A stretch of DNA of 64,000 bases from NCBI RefSeq assembly GCF_902506265.1, contig NZ_LR733556.1, forward strand, positions 2,504,136 through 2,568,135. The letters run 5' to 3'. This document shows positions 26,289 through 34,793 of this stretch, in pieces (position 1 is the stretch's first letter; every line of letters starts with the position of its first letter). The notes beneath the pieces were generated by a model. That model made no database searches and had not been told where the DNA came from. It was given only the letters and a program-made list of their open reading frames with translations. This DNA is from Flavobacterium sp. 9AF (GTDB lineage Bacteria > Bacteroidota > Bacteroidia > Flavobacteriales > Flavobacteriaceae). A program made the position numbers and the translations under genes.

Positions 26289-27395
26289 TTATAATTTACT
26301 TGTGTCTTGTTTTTTGAATTCTTCTTTTAAAAAATGATGCCAGTCTTTTTTTTGAAGATTGAACTCTTTTTTAAATAAAATTTCCATGTTATCATAGGTT
26401 AAGAGCCTTTTTAAACCATTAACACCTTCTTTTTTATCAATAATCTTGCAAATTAGCCCTATTACAGTATGATTTATATGCAAGGTGATGTCTTTTGTTT
26501 CTAGAGTTTCAAACTCACTTAAATCTGTATTGGGATATTTAATCAAATATTCGTTCATTTTGCTAATTAAGAAGTTGAAATTATGACCTAATGAACCACC
26601 TAAATAATAAATTAGCCCATGATTAATTGGCGATTTTTCATATAATGGATTGAGGTATAAATGTAAAATTTCATGAAAATTATTTTCACCTGAACCATTA
26701 CAATAGATAATTTTATCTTTAGGAAATGCCATGCCTGAAGGAAAAATTTGTTCCATACCATAATAATAATCTAGGCCTCTCATTGTACCTAATTGATCTG
26801 GAGTGTCAGTAAAAAAATAATCAATTTTAATTGGATTAAAACCCCAATCGGATTCAAATTTTTTAAGAGAAGCAATTAATTGGTCGCTTTTATTTTTGTC
26901 AAACGGATGTGTTTTTAAAAAGTGGTAGGTAATGTTTCCGTTTGTTTTTGATGTGTACAATTGTGAATTAACCTCCATTGGATTAATAAAATAGAGTTTG
27001 TTTTCTTCATTATTTGTTGAAATATAATGATTTGTAATGGCATAAACCGATATGTTGTTGAATGAATCGGTTTGCGTCATTAATGTTTTCAAATGCACAT
27101 AATTAGAAAATGCTCTTGCATAAAAAATAGTTTTTTGAATACCAAAATTATAAGTTGGATAGTCTGAAGATATTGAATATACTATGGGATCAGGAGTTTC
27201 ATATTTTTCATAATCCTTTTTAGACCAATAATTTTTATAATCTATGGACCCATTTTCAAATTCTAATACATATTGTTTATAAAAAACAACGGCTTTTTTT
27301 ATGTTACTATCGTTAGTGTCTATATAGTTTGAGAAAATTTGACCTTTTATAAATTGGCTGAAGATTAATAATAAAATAGAAACTTTATATTTCAT
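26289..27395 (-). CDS. Secreted HExxH protein, putative zinc metallopeptidase
   Basis: This 368-residue precursor has a signal peptide (MKYKVSILLLIFSQFIKGQ) and an HEILH motif at residues 241-245 inside NFHEILHLYLNPLY, followed by INHGLIYYLGGSLGHNF. In gluzincins the segment after HExxH often reads like N-E-G-x-x-x-Y-L-G-G with Glu as third zinc ligand; here that Glu position is His259, which could still bind zinc or could mark loss of activity. No named family is recognised. It is upstream of the small lipoprotein gene. Confidence 0.62.
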   Translation of the reverse strand: MKYKVSILLLIFSQFIKGQIFSNYIDTNDSNIKKAVVFYKQYVLEFENGSIDYKNYWSKKDYEKYETPDPIVYSISSDYPTYNFGIQKTIFYARAFSNYVHLKTLMTQTDSFNNISVYAITNHYISTNNEENKLYFINPMEVNSQLYTSKTNGNITYHFLKTHPFDKNKSDQLIASLKKFESDWGFNPIKIDYFFTDTPDQLGTMRGLDYYYGMEQIFPSGMAFPKDKIIYCNGSGENNFHEILHLYLNPLYEKSPINHGLIYYLGGSLGHNFNFLISKMNEYLIKYPNTDLSEFETLETKDITLHINHTVIGLICKIIDKKEGVNGLKRLLTYDNMEILFKKEFNLQKKDWHHFLKEEFKKQDTSKL

Positions 27396-27462
27396 ACTTG
27401 TTTTTAATTTTAGTTAAATCAACTTGAATGTTTTTAAATTAGAAGAAGACTTGTAAACTTAT

Positions 27463-28080
27463 TTATTTTTTTGACAAGTTATATTTCATATACTCGGCAA
27501 TAGTTACTTCATTTGTGTCTGTGCTTTTTGATAAGGTGTTAATGATATTTCTTTGCTCTGTATTTGTTCTATTCTGACTCAATTTCATTTTAGCTTGCAA
27601 ATCAGTAACAAGTATTTCAAATGCCACAATTCCTTTTGACATTTTTAATTTGTAATCTTCAGAAAAATGGGCCCATTTTTGTAGATATGTTGCTTCGTAA
27701 TTTTTAATTGTCGATTCAATAACTTCAAATGTTTGGTCAGTTTCGGTAATTATTTTCCCTTGTCCGTAAGCATGAACTGAAATATAATTCCAAGTTGGAA
27801 CATTTAGTTCTTTATCATAATTTTTAGTTGAAATATAGGCGTGAGGTTCACTAAAAATAACTAAAACAGTATTGTTTTCTATAGTTTGCCAATGTTCATT
27901 TGCTTTTGCAAAATGTGAAGTCAAAACTATTTTGTTTTCTCGGATAGTTGCCACAAATGGTAAATGTGTTGCTGTTGGAAAATTGTCCTTAGAAGTTATT
28001 ATTGTAGCAAAACTAAAGCGTTTCATAAATTCAAGAATTTCATTTTTGTCGGTTGCTAAGTTTACTTTCGGAATGTACAT
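27463..28080 (-). CDS. PaiB-like FMN-binding protein
   Basis: This 205-residue protein matches the PaiB/FMN-binding split-barrel family (MYIPKVNLATDKNEILEFM, FATIITSKDNFPTATHLPFV, HFAKANEHWQ, SEPHAYISTKNYD and NVPTWNYISVHAYG). PaiB was first described with PaiA as a negative regulator of sporulation and protease genes in Bacillus; in most genomes it is an uncharacterised flavin-binding protein. No PaiA-like acetyltransferase is next to it. It lies between genes for a secreted HExxH protein and a secreted esterase, each with its own leader gap. Confidence 0.85.
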   Translation of the reverse strand: MYIPKVNLATDKNEILEFMKRFSFATIITSKDNFPTATHLPFVATIRENKIVLTSHFAKANEHWQTIENNTVLVIFSEPHAYISTKNYDKELNVPTWNYISVHAYGQGKIITETDQTFEVIESTIKNYEATYLQKWAHFSEDYKLKMSKGIVAFEILVTDLQAKMKLSQNRTNTEQRNIINTLSKSTDTNEVTIAEYMKYNLSKK

Positions 28081-28273
28081 TTTACAATTTTATTTATCAT
28101 TTTTTAAAATAATTTAGTCTTTACATATTCATTAACCATTCGTTGGTATGTAGTAATGTGAAGCTATCAAATTTATGACAAATATAGATTTAATTTCTGT
28201 GCATAAACTCATCATGTTGTAGTTATCTAACCTATATTTATATGAGAAATAGAATGTTTTTATGAACAGTTTG

Positions 28274-29431
28274 TTATTCAATAATTTTTAAATGTAATAT
28301 GTTTGTTTTGAGATTGTTTATTACAATATTTCTACCCATATTACCCGTTTGATTTGTGAATAATTCACTTTCCCAGTTTCCTTTGGTTAATTTAAATTCA
28401 ATTGGAAATTTAACTTTTACGACAATTTCTCGTTCTTTTTCAGAGATGTATTTAAATTGTATTTTAGATGGATTCCAATTACCTAGACTTTCTTGATTTC
28501 CTGCAATAAAAATTTCATCGTTTTTATTTTGAACAGTGACTTTAATGGTAATTTCTTTAAAATCATTTTTTAGTTGATACGGGTTTTTAGATATGAATTC
28601 AACCAATAATTGCAAGCCTTCCGAAATTGAAGGTAAAACTGTAGAGTAATGGTTGTAATTTGGATAATTTTTGAAATAAATACGATATCTGCCTAAATTC
28701 TCAGATTCTTCAGTGAAATTTTTAATTTTTTCATTTGCATCCATCCATGTTTTGCCAAATGTAATGTCTTCATCTGCTTGGCTAATAAAAATAAATTTAT
28801 TTTCTGTGGGTTTGTTAAAATCTATTTTTAAAAATGCATTAGCCAATCTATTCTCATCATATCGTAAGTTTGGAGAAACACAGATTACCCCTTTAAACAA
28901 GTCAACATTATGTAAAAATTTATCCAATACAAATGAAGCACTTAATGAATGACCAATTAAGAAATTAACATTAGTTGTTCGATAATTATTATTCACAAAT
29001 TGTATTAATTCTTCTGAAAAATATTTTCCAAAATTTTCTGCGTTTGGCTTTTCTGTATTATATTTTTCTAATGGAACATTTATTGGTTTTGGTAAATAGT
29101 CATAATTTCTATAATATTCTAATTCTTCGTTTGCTGGAGACGATATTCCAACTACAATGAATTTTTTTTCTAATGTTATAAAATTTAAAGCAGAATGGAC
29201 TAAATCAAAAATTTCTCTATGTTGGGCATCAAAAACATACATTACATCATAAGCAACTAAATCTCTTTCATCATATTCAGCTGGTAAATAAATATAAACT
29301 GGACGTTTCTGATTTAGTACTTTTGATTGAAATTCAATTTCTTTTAAAGTAGCAGTTTCTTGACTAAATAATAAATTAGTATTTAAAAAAAGAAAAGAAA
29401 TAAAGAAAATAGTAATTTGTAATTTTTTCAT
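28274..29431 (-). CDS. Secreted esterase D-type hydrolase with C-terminal CBM20-like domain
   Basis: This 385-residue precursor has a signal peptide (MKKLQITIFFISFLFLNTNLLFSQ), an alpha/beta-hydrolase core of the esterase D/enterobactin esterase type (KRPVYIYLPAEYDE, DVMYVFDAQ, GHSLSASF with Ser162, and NYNHYSTVLP with the likely His) and, from about residue 295, ITIKVTVQNKNDEIFIAGNQ, ESLGNWNPSKIQFKYIS and FKLTKGNWESE, which look like a CBM20 starch-binding domain. The fusion suggests an enzyme that cleaves esters on a carbohydrate or iron chelator. The gene stands alone. Confidence 0.76.
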   Translation of the reverse strand: MKKLQITIFFISFLFLNTNLLFSQETATLKEIEFQSKVLNQKRPVYIYLPAEYDERDLVAYDVMYVFDAQHREIFDLVHSALNFITLEKKFIVVGISSPANEELEYYRNYDYLPKPINVPLEKYNTEKPNAENFGKYFSEELIQFVNNNYRTTNVNFLIGHSLSASFVLDKFLHNVDLFKGVICVSPNLRYDENRLANAFLKIDFNKPTENKFIFISQADEDITFGKTWMDANEKIKNFTEESENLGRYRIYFKNYPNYNHYSTVLPSISEGLQLLVEFISKNPYQLKNDFKEITIKVTVQNKNDEIFIAGNQESLGNWNPSKIQFKYISEKEREIVVKVKFPIEFKLTKGNWESELFTNQTGNMGRNIVINNLKTNILHLKIIE

Positions 29432-29617
29432 AGTGCATATTTTAAGTATATTTTCTTTAAAATTTCACATGCTTTTATGTGGCTCGCTATGGTTTACTTA
29501 AAAAAAACAAGTAGTTACAAATATAAAACAACATTACCTTAGTGGCTTATTTTTATTAAAGAATTAAGAAGTAGCCTTTTGGCAAACTATTGTTGAAAAT
29601 GGTTTCTCTATCGCTTG

Positions 29618-30874
29618 TTATAGGTTGTTTTCTTTAATTAGTAAATAGTTCGCTAACCATTGAAATGCAGTAAACCCAAAAATGAAAACCATAGTCATTA
29701 AGTTAAACATATTTCCTGTCAAAAAAGTCAGTCCAATAGCAGTAAGTCCCACAACAGCCAAAATAATTGTATAAATTAATATACCATATTTGTTTTTTGA
29801 GGGTGAAAACATTGTTCCTAATGGTAGCATCATGGCAAGACCAAATACGGCAATTGTTAACATTCTCTCATCTGAATATATAAAATACAAGACTAATCCA
29901 ACTAAAAACATCCCCAAACTTATAGTAACAAAGTTTGAACTCATCTTCTGCTTTTTATTAAGAAGTAATTTTCCGTATTTATTAAATCTTAAAAATAGAT
30001 TGCTTATTGGTGTAATTATCCATGTTGAAAATGCAATTAAAGCAAGAGCAATAATTAGAGGTATTAAGAAGGGTTGTAGAGATTCATTATTTCTAGCAAT
30101 TGTTTTTAATAGTCTAAAACCAAGATAAAACCCTATGATTACAGCCCATTGATATTTGGCAGTGAGATTGCTCATGAAAAAAGAATACTTCAAAAACAAC
30201 CTGTAAATAGGATTAGTTGCTTTAATTGCTTCTAACATACCTGATTGCGCATATTCAAATGTTGGGTCATTGGAAAGTGCTTCCTTAAAATGTTGTAGTG
30301 CTTTCTTATGGTTCCCTTTTTCAAGTAAACCCCAACCATAATTGGTGTGAGTATATGCATTGTTTGGGTCTTCGTGTAGTGCTCCTTCAATTGTGTCAAA
30401 TGCTTCTTCAGTTCGGTTCAATTTATTTAATGTAGTGCTTCTAGCATTTAGAGCCAACAGATTTTCAGCATCAATTTCCAATGCTCTATTTGCTATTTCT
30501 AAAGCCTCCATATACTGCTTCCGTCCGAGTTTAATATTTGCGAGTAATGCAAAAAAGTCTGCATTATACGTATCAATTTCTATGGCTTGATTAATGCATT
30601 TTTCTGCTTCACTCAATTTGTCTTGGTGTATTTCTATACGAGATTTTATATAGAATAAATAAGCAGAATCAGGAGATAATCCGATAGCGTTTGCTATTAT
30701 GCTATTAGCAATATCAAATTTATTTTGTTGTAAGTTTACTTCTGCTAATAATGACAAGAAGTGAATGTTATTAGAATCTTCTGTTATTAAATCAGAAAGG
30801 ATACTTTCTGCTTCTTGAAATTTTTTTTGTTGTATTAGAATTTCAACTTTTGATAGTCTGTTATCTTCTGTCAT
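29618..30874 (-). CDS. TPR protein with C-terminal multi-spanning membrane domain
   Basis: This 418-residue protein has about six TPR units in residues 5-220 (AESILSDLITEDSNNIHFL, LSEAEKCINQAIEIDTYNA, YMEALEIANRALEIDAENL, YGWGLLEKGNHKKALQHFKE) and then six or seven transmembrane helices from about 235 to 412. Its ATG follows the stop codon of the AAA ATPase gene without a gap (TAAATG), so the two are translated from one message. The arrangement suggests a membrane anchor or receptor for the ATPase. I recognise no named family. Confidence 0.72.
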   Translation of the reverse strand: MTEDNRLSKVEILIQQKKFQEAESILSDLITEDSNNIHFLSLLAEVNLQQNKFDIANSIIANAIGLSPDSAYLFYIKSRIEIHQDKLSEAEKCINQAIEIDTYNADFFALLANIKLGRKQYMEALEIANRALEIDAENLLALNARSTTLNKLNRTEEAFDTIEGALHEDPNNAYTHTNYGWGLLEKGNHKKALQHFKEALSNDPTFEYAQSGMLEAIKATNPIYRLFLKYSFFMSNLTAKYQWAVIIGFYLGFRLLKTIARNNESLQPFLIPLIIALALIAFSTWIITPISNLFLRFNKYGKLLLNKKQKMSSNFVTISLGMFLVGLVLYFIYSDERMLTIAVFGLAMMLPLGTMFSPSKNKYGILIYTIILAVVGLTAIGLTFLTGNMFNLMTMVFIFGFTAFQWLANYLLIKENNL

Positions 30875-32182
30875 TTATTTCTTAATTTTTAAATAAGTTA
30901 GAATGTCATCATAAAGCCCAGAATCGTTTGCAAACAGCGCAAAATTCTTGGCGGTCGAAAACCATTCTTGTGTGCTTGGTTTATGTTTCTTTAGCGCATT
31001 TAATAAATCAGTAGTTTCAAGAGGTTTTGGAATCCCATCGCTAAAAGAAGACTCAAGTTTTTGTTCTATCGCAATGTCAATAATTGCATCAATGTCTGCC
31101 CCAGAATAATTCTCTGCTCTTTTTGCAATACTTAGCAAATCAATAGTTTCTGTTGGCTTATTATTGAGTTTTAATCTTAAAATAGCTTCCTTAGTTGTAA
31201 TATCTGGTGGTGGAACAAAGACAATTCTGTCAAAACGTCCAGGTCGTCTAAAAGCTGGGTCAAGATTCCAAGGAGTATTTGTTGCGCCAATGATTAAAAC
31301 ACCTTCATTTGTATTGTCAATACCATCAAGTTCTTGTAAAAATTGGTTGATTAAATGTCTACCGCTGGATTGTTTCATATCGCTTCTGCTTGCACCTAAA
31401 GCATCAATTTCGTCTATAAATAAGACACAAGGTGAGTGTTGTCTTGCTAACTCAAATATTTCATGTAGATTTTTTTCGCTGTTTCCAATCCACATATCTA
31501 AAATGTCATTCAAACTCACACTAATAAATTTTGCATTTACCTGTCCTGCTGTTGCTTTAGCAATAAAAGTTTTACCACATCCTGGTGGTCCATAGAGTAA
31601 AATACCTCCTCCTATTTTTTTTCCATATGCTTTATAGAGCTCAGGATGGAGTAGCGGTTTTATTATTTTAAGTTCGATTTCTTTCTTTACAGTTTCCATG
31701 CCACCAACATCGCTGAAATTGATATTAGGTTTTTGTAAAAAGCGAGAATCAATTTCTTCTTCCGTTTCTATGACCTCATAAGTTCCTTTCTGTCTCAATT
31801 GCGTGTCAAGTTCTGCATCAAAGTATTTAGGGTCAATAGTTAATGCTTTTTTATAAGCTTCAATTGCTTTGTTGATTGCATTTTCTTTCAAAAGCCCTTT
31901 AGCGTAAAGCGTATAAACATTTATTTCATTTGTCTCTTTTTCTATTATTTCTTCCAAAATAACATTGCATGCAGAGTAATTCCCTTTTTTATAGAAAATG
32001 GTAGCAAGTCCAAATTTAGCTTTGCTGTCATTTGAAGTTTTAAGAAGTATGCAATATTCTATTTCGGCTTCTTCGAGTCTATTTAAAGCCAATAAAGTGT
32101 CTGCTAGTAATAATCGTAAAGGAATGTTATCAGACGAATGTTTTAATGCTGCACGTAAACTGTCAATAGTATTTTCATTCAT
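30875..32182 (-). CDS. TPR-AAA ATPase of Vps4/Cdc48 type
   Basis: This 435-residue protein has N-terminal TPR units (residues about 5-125) and one AAA module: linker NFSDVGGMETVKKEI (155-169), Walker A GPPGCGKT (198-205), pore loop MWIGNSEK (230-237), Walker B VLFIDEID (253-260) and the second region of homology with NTPWNLDPAFRRPGRFDR, including arginine fingers R312/R313. The linker and pore loop are those of Vps4/Cdc48-type unfoldases, which pull on proteins; no FtsH protease domain is present. The TPR part would recognise substrates. It is cotranscribed with a TPR-membrane protein. Substrate and role are unknown. Confidence 0.83.
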   Translation of the reverse strand: MNENTIDSLRAALKHSSDNIPLRLLLADTLLALNRLEEAEIEYCILLKTSNDSKAKFGLATIFYKKGNYSACNVILEEIIEKETNEINVYTLYAKGLLKENAINKAIEAYKKALTIDPKYFDAELDTQLRQKGTYEVIETEEEIDSRFLQKPNINFSDVGGMETVKKEIELKIIKPLLHPELYKAYGKKIGGGILLYGPPGCGKTFIAKATAGQVNAKFISVSLNDILDMWIGNSEKNLHEIFELARQHSPCVLFIDEIDALGASRSDMKQSSGRHLINQFLQELDGIDNTNEGVLIIGATNTPWNLDPAFRRPGRFDRIVFVPPPDITTKEAILRLKLNNKPTETIDLLSIAKRAENYSGADIDAIIDIAIEQKLESSFSDGIPKPLETTDLLNALKKHKPSTQEWFSTAKNFALFANDSGLYDDILTYLKIKK

Positions 32183-32524
32183 ATTTTCAATGTTGTTGTA
32201 TTATAAAGTAAAATTGTCTTCAATGTCTTGTAAATTTTAAACATTATTGAATATTTAATTACACAGATTTACAAATATATCGAAAAGTTTAGAGAGTAAA
32301 AGTTGAAAAGAAAGAAGTAAATGCAGATATTTCTATTTTCTATAAATACTGAATTATAATCGCTGTTCTAGTAGTACAGCTCTTTTTTGAGTCTGCTTTT
32401 CTTTTATGTTGGATGTTTGTGTTTTTAATTTTTTGACTTTCAATGCTTATTTGTTTAGTAGTTTGTTTTTTATATTTTTTTTAGAATTTTTGAGTTGCGC
32501 AACAAGCACCGCTGTTAGCTACCG
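32183..32524. other. 342-base gap with a -7 box and an orphan hairpin
   Basis: On the minus strand, TATATTTG at 32279-32272 fits the -7 box for the AAA-TPR unit, but no TTG lies 20 bases before it. On the plus strand GCTGT (32362-32366) / ACAGC (32376-32380) with a T-rich tail looks like a terminator, yet no plus-strand gene ends there, so it may be a relic of a lost gene. Near 32488-32520 a short G/C-richer stretch with GTTGCGCAAC lies next to the following gene. No gene is seen. Confidence 0.4.
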
Positions 32525-32938
32525 TTAATAATTAGTTTCTTTTTTTAAATCTAAAAATGGTACTAGAATATTTTCATGAAATATACTCATTTTGCCAGTT
32601 TTTTTATCAATTGATACCGCTTTCAAAGCTATTGAATCTCTTTCTTTTAAATCTAATTTTGAATATTCAAAATCTACGATGTAATCTTTATCACATTTTT
32701 TGAAATAGACAGCTTTTGAATTTAATCGTCCCTTGCGCTTTTTTAATATTTCATCAAGATTGCTTTGGTCAACAATATCTACATTAAATTGTTTTTTGTC
32801 AAACTTAAACTCTTCGTTTGTGTACCCATTTTGTTTTATATAGTTTTCCGCTTTTTCAATGATTTTCTTTTCTTTAGTCGTTTGAGCAAACCCAAAATTT
32901 AAATTTAAAGTAAGTAGCAGTAAGAGATTTTTTTTCAT
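32525..32938 (-). CDS. Small secreted hypothetical protein
   Basis: This 137-residue protein has a signal peptide (MKKNLLLLLTLNLNFGFAQ) and a charged mature part with KAENYIKQNGYTNEEF, then LDEILKKRKGRLNSKAVYFK and DYIVDFEYSKLDLKERDSI. The arrangement recalls small periplasmic proteins with a peptidase-inhibitor-like beta sheet, but no family is recognised. Its 5' end is only 46 bases from the left IS-derived element. Confidence 0.55.
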   Translation of the reverse strand: MKKNLLLLLTLNLNFGFAQTTKEKKIIEKAENYIKQNGYTNEEFKFDKKQFNVDIVDQSNLDEILKKRKGRLNSKAVYFKKCDKDYIVDFEYSKLDLKERDSIALKAVSIDKKTGKMSIFHENILVPFLDLKKETNY

Positions 32939-32983
32939 TTAAGTTAAGTTTACTTCGAGTTTTGTTTAATGGCAGCTAAAGTC

Positions 32984-33550
32984 AGTGCATCTTGCACAAC
33001 TCCACAAATATAACAATTAAGAAACCTTGAAAAGAGCCTTTTTTTGTAAATTCAATCATGCAAGGAAAAAAAATTTACCCCAGAGTTATTTGTTTCGGTT
33101 AATTTGTTGGATTTGGCTCCACTAGATAACTATTACAGAAAATTGTTAAGTGAACTCGATTTGCATTTCATTTATGGCTACAAAAAAGTATTATGGCAAA
33201 GAAGGGCAAGAGAGTAAAGAACCTGTTGTGTTCTTCAAGATTTTGTCGGTGGGTTATTTGAATAATATTAATTCAGATAGACAATTAATTGCTTATTGTA
33301 GTAATAGTTTATTGATGCGTTTTTTTTGAATAAATGCTTATTTATGATCAAAAAAACATCCATTATATCCCAAGTTATTCCCTAAAACAAGGGAAGTGCT
33401 TTGCTTTTATAAAAACGCGCTTTTTTGACTTCAAAAACTCTATATTTTAACATTAACTAAAAAGAACCTCTTTTAAAGTGATTTAAAAAAGGTTTTTATA
33501 ATATGTTTTTTGAAGTTTTTTTGGAATAATGTAGTTGTACAACAATTACT
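32984..33550 (+). mobile_element. Internally deleted IS1182-type element, copy 1
   Basis: Starts AGTGCATCTTGCACAACT and ends with AGTTGTACAACAATTACT, imperfect inverted ends sharing TTG[CT]ACAACT. Inside, from ATG 33058, is the start of an IS1182-family transposase, frameshifted near codon 5, readable as LFVSVNLLDLAPLDNYYRKL, then after a second shift KYYGKEGQESKEPVVFFKI and YLNNINSDRQLIAY. It then jumps to a tail in the other frame ending FAFIKTRFFDFKNSIF. The middle of the gene is missing. It is 567 bp and cannot move itself. A similar element lies at 34200-34783 in the same direction. Confidence 0.7.
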
Positions 33551-33567
33551 GGTTATTAGCAGTAGTT

Positions 33568-33867
33568 TTATTCTTGAATTCTAATTTTTAAATCCATTCT
33601 AGAGTGTAAAACTCTCGTAACTTCAATTTCATTTGCGGTTAATATTCTGTAGAAAATAATATGTTGCCCAGAATTATATCCTAAAATTTGATTGTTTATT
33701 TCATCATAATTCTTTCCTAAATTTTGATTCTCGGCTAATGCTTGACAATCACCTAATAATTCAAAGTAGTATTTATCTGCTTGATTTTCCGACCAAACTT
33801 CATATGTATAATCCCAAATTTTGGATAAGTCTTCAACAGCCTTATTAGTTAGAAGATATTTAGCCAT
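33568..33867 (-). CDS. RelE/ParE-family toxin
   Basis: This 99-residue basic protein is a ParE/RelE-type toxin: VEDLSKIWDYTYEVWSENQADKYYFEL helices, GYNSGQHIIFYRI strands and the C-terminal IEVTRVLHSRMDL motif. RelE members cleave mRNA at the ribosome and ParE members inhibit gyrase; this sequence is nearer to ParE with its VLH-x-R ending. It overlaps the antitoxin gene by 8 bases, antitoxin first, as usual. The pair lies between two IS-derived copies. Confidence 0.88.
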   Translation of the reverse strand: MAKYLLTNKAVEDLSKIWDYTYEVWSENQADKYYFELLGDCQALAENQNLGKNYDEINNQILGYNSGQHIIFYRILTANEIEVTRVLHSRMDLKIRIQE

Positions 33868-34108
33868 TTCGTTTTCTGGCTTTTAAAGATTCAAGATGTT
33901 TTTTTGGGTCAAAATTTTCCGCAATTCCACTTTGAACCCCTTCATTAATAGCTTTTTTTAGAGCCAAAATCTTGTTTTCTTCTTCTTCTAAAAGTCTTAA
34001 TCCAGCTCGAATAACTTCACTTGCATTTTTAAACCTACCTTCGGTAATTCTGTTATCAACAAAATTCTCAAAATGATCTCCCAAAGAAACAGATGTATTT
34101 CGTCCCAT
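33860..34108 (-). CDS. ParD-type antitoxin
   Basis: This 82-residue protein has an N-terminal ribbon-helix-helix: NTSVSLGDHFENFVDNRITEG with KNASEVIRAGLRLLEEEE, as in ParD antitoxins, and a charged C-terminal tail that would bind and block the toxin. It is translationally coupled to the toxin gene downstream. A perfect palindrome over its promoter (34130-34146) is the likely autoregulation site. Confidence 0.9.
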   Translation of the reverse strand: MGRNTSVSLGDHFENFVDNRITEGRFKNASEVIRAGLRLLEEEENKILALKKAINEGVQSGIAENFDPKKHLESLKARKRNG

Positions 34109-34124
34109 GATTTTTAATTTTTAG

Positions 34125-34155
34125 CAAAGTTACCAAAATTTGGTAAAATTATCAA
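34125..34155 (-). promoter_or_regulatory. Promoter and palindromic operator of the toxin-antitoxin operon
   Basis: On the minus strand TTG (34155-34153), a 20-base spacer and TAACTTTG (34132-34125) match the Bacteroidota promoter. A perfect palindrome, TTACCAAA (34130-34137) A TTTGGTAA (34139-34146), overlaps the upstream edge of the -7 box. ParD-family proteins repress their own operons by binding such palindromes, so this is the likely operator. Confidence 0.65.
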
Positions 34156-34199
34156 AAAAGTTATTTTTTTATTAGGATGAAAAATTAGTGCCAAGTTTC

Positions 34200-34783
34200 T
34201 GTGCATCTTGCACAACTAATCAAATATAACAATTAAGAAACATTTCAAATGGTATTTTTTTGTAAATTTAATTATGCAAGGAAAGAAGAATTTTACCCCA
34301 GAGTTATTTGTTTCGGTTAATTTGTTGGATTTGGTTCCACTAGATAACTATTACAGAAAATTGTTAAGTGAACTCGATTTACATTTCATTTATGGCTACA
34401 AAAAAGTATTATGGTAAAGGAAGTCAGGCAAGTATTGATCCTGTTGCGTTCTTCAAGATTTTGTTGGTAGGTTATTTGAATAACATCAATTGAGATAGAC
34501 GATTGTTGGCTTATTGTTGTGATAGTTTATTATTCGTTTTTTTCTTTTTAGAAATATTTGCGCTTTACAATCAAGAAACCATCTATTATATTCCAAGTTA
34601 TTTCCTTTAAACAATTGAAACGCTTAGCTTTTGTAAAAAAGGTCTATCAAGACTTTAAAAACTCGATTGTAAGCTATTAAATTTCAATATCTTAAAAAAA
34701 AAACTCCTTTAGTTGCTTTAAAAGAGGTTGATTTTTATGTTTTTTTAAAGTTGTATTGGAAAAATAATTGTACAATACATACA
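34200..34783 (+). mobile_element. Internally deleted IS1182-type element, copy 2
   Basis: Ends are TGTGCATCTTGCACAACT and, inverted, TGTATGTATTGTACAATT: about 18-bp imperfect terminal repeats. From ATG 34274 the transposase start reads MQGKKNFTPELFVSVNLLDL without a shift until the WYGYKK region, then continues in another frame with KYYGKGSQASIDPVAFFKIL and YLNNIN, meets stops, and jumps to a tail ending RLAFVKKVYQDFKNSIVSY. The same shift and the same internal gap occur in copy 1. At 584 bp it is a non-autonomous relative of copy 1. Its right end lies 10 bases from the next gene's stop codon. Confidence 0.72.
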
Positions 34784-34793
34784 GATTTGGTAA

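Noticed and set aside
24786..33567. Integron-like cassette array (same-strand small genes with short sequences such as CTATAACAAGCG or GCTAACAGCGG after stops)
   Set aside because: The inter-gene sequences do not align with one another and lack paired attC boxes; no integrase gene is in the window.
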